From an uncultured Collinsella sp. (lineage in GTDB: Bacteria; Actinomycetota; Coriobacteriia; Coriobacteriales; Coriobacteriaceae): a DNA stretch of 6,062 bases. Made by a program: the position numbers and the translations under genes. The stretch spans positions 1 to 6,062 of the forward strand of contig USOF01000084.1 of NCBI GenBank assembly GCA_900556285.1. Reading direction: 5' to 3'. The notes beneath the pieces were generated by a model. It was not told where the DNA came from. It did not search any database and saw nothing but the letters and a program-made list of their open reading frames with translations. Positions 6,034 to 6,062 of the stretch are shown one piece after another. Each line of letters starts with the position of its first letter. Positions within the stretch are counted from its first letter, which is position 1.

Positions 6034-6062
6034 CTGTCTCTTATACACATCTGACGCTGCCG
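6034..6062 (+). other. Nextera/Tn5 adapter remnant, right end (not genomic)
   Basis: Positions 6034-6052 read CTGTCTCTTATACACATCT, the reverse complement of the Tn5 mosaic end. The following GACGCTGCCG (6053-6062) is the start of the reverse-complemented Nextera read-1 (i5-side) arm. The two ends thus carry the two different adapter arms facing inwards, as in a normal tagmented library molecule. Confidence 0.98.

Noticed and set aside
5844..6050. 68-codon minus-strand open frame
   Set aside because: It starts inside the right adapter (MCIRDR is adapter translation) and runs antisense to cbiO.

Overview
The window is a 6,009-base piece of genomic DNA (25-6033) flanked on both sides by uncut Illumina Nextera (Tn5 tagmentation) adapter sequence (1-24 and 6034-6062). 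Both terminal genes are therefore cut by library preparation and not by biology. The DNA is GC-rich, with strong G/C preference at third codon positions throughout. The PheS and PheT sequences, Shine-Dalgarno-led starts and gene content fit a high-GC Gram-positive. A Coriobacteriia gut bacterium (Collinsella-like) is my best guess, from general resemblance only and without a database search. I see no mobile elements, CRISPR arrays, rRNA or tRNA genes, and no change in composition that would suggest transfer.

Left half (25-3452): the pheS-pheT pair, encoding the alpha and beta subunits of phenylalanyl-tRNA synthetase. pheS lacks roughly its first 50 codons. pheT is complete, with all the usual domains and intact metal-site and editing-site residues.

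Middle (3453-3697): a 245-base intergenic switch region with no gene. The first 110 bases show nothing clear. Then follow an intrinsic terminator for pheST (3561-3594), a good extended -10 promoter whose -35 lies inside the terminator hairpin (3574-3602), and a 9-bp perfect inverted repeat just after the predicted transcription start (3612-3641). The repeat has the form GTGTTAC-N14-GTAACAC, which I recognise as the NikR (nickel repressor) operator type predicted in Geobacter and relatives. There is no room for, and no sign of, a cobalamin riboswitch.

Right half (3698-6033): a group I energy-coupling factor (ECF) metal transporter operon, cbiM-cbiQ-cbiO. CbiM is the substrate-binding membrane protein, here fused to a C-terminal N-type domain and carrying the Met1/His2/His67 metal-site residues. 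CbiQ is the transmembrane coupling subunit and overlaps cbiM by 23 bases. CbiO is the ATPase, has a TTG start, and is cut after 130 residues by the right adapter. The operator, the fused N domain and the absence of a B12 riboswitch together point to nickel rather than cobalt as substrate, repressed by NikR when nickel is plentiful. I found no wholly new system. The most interesting biology is the compact terminator/promoter/operator block controlling this transporter.
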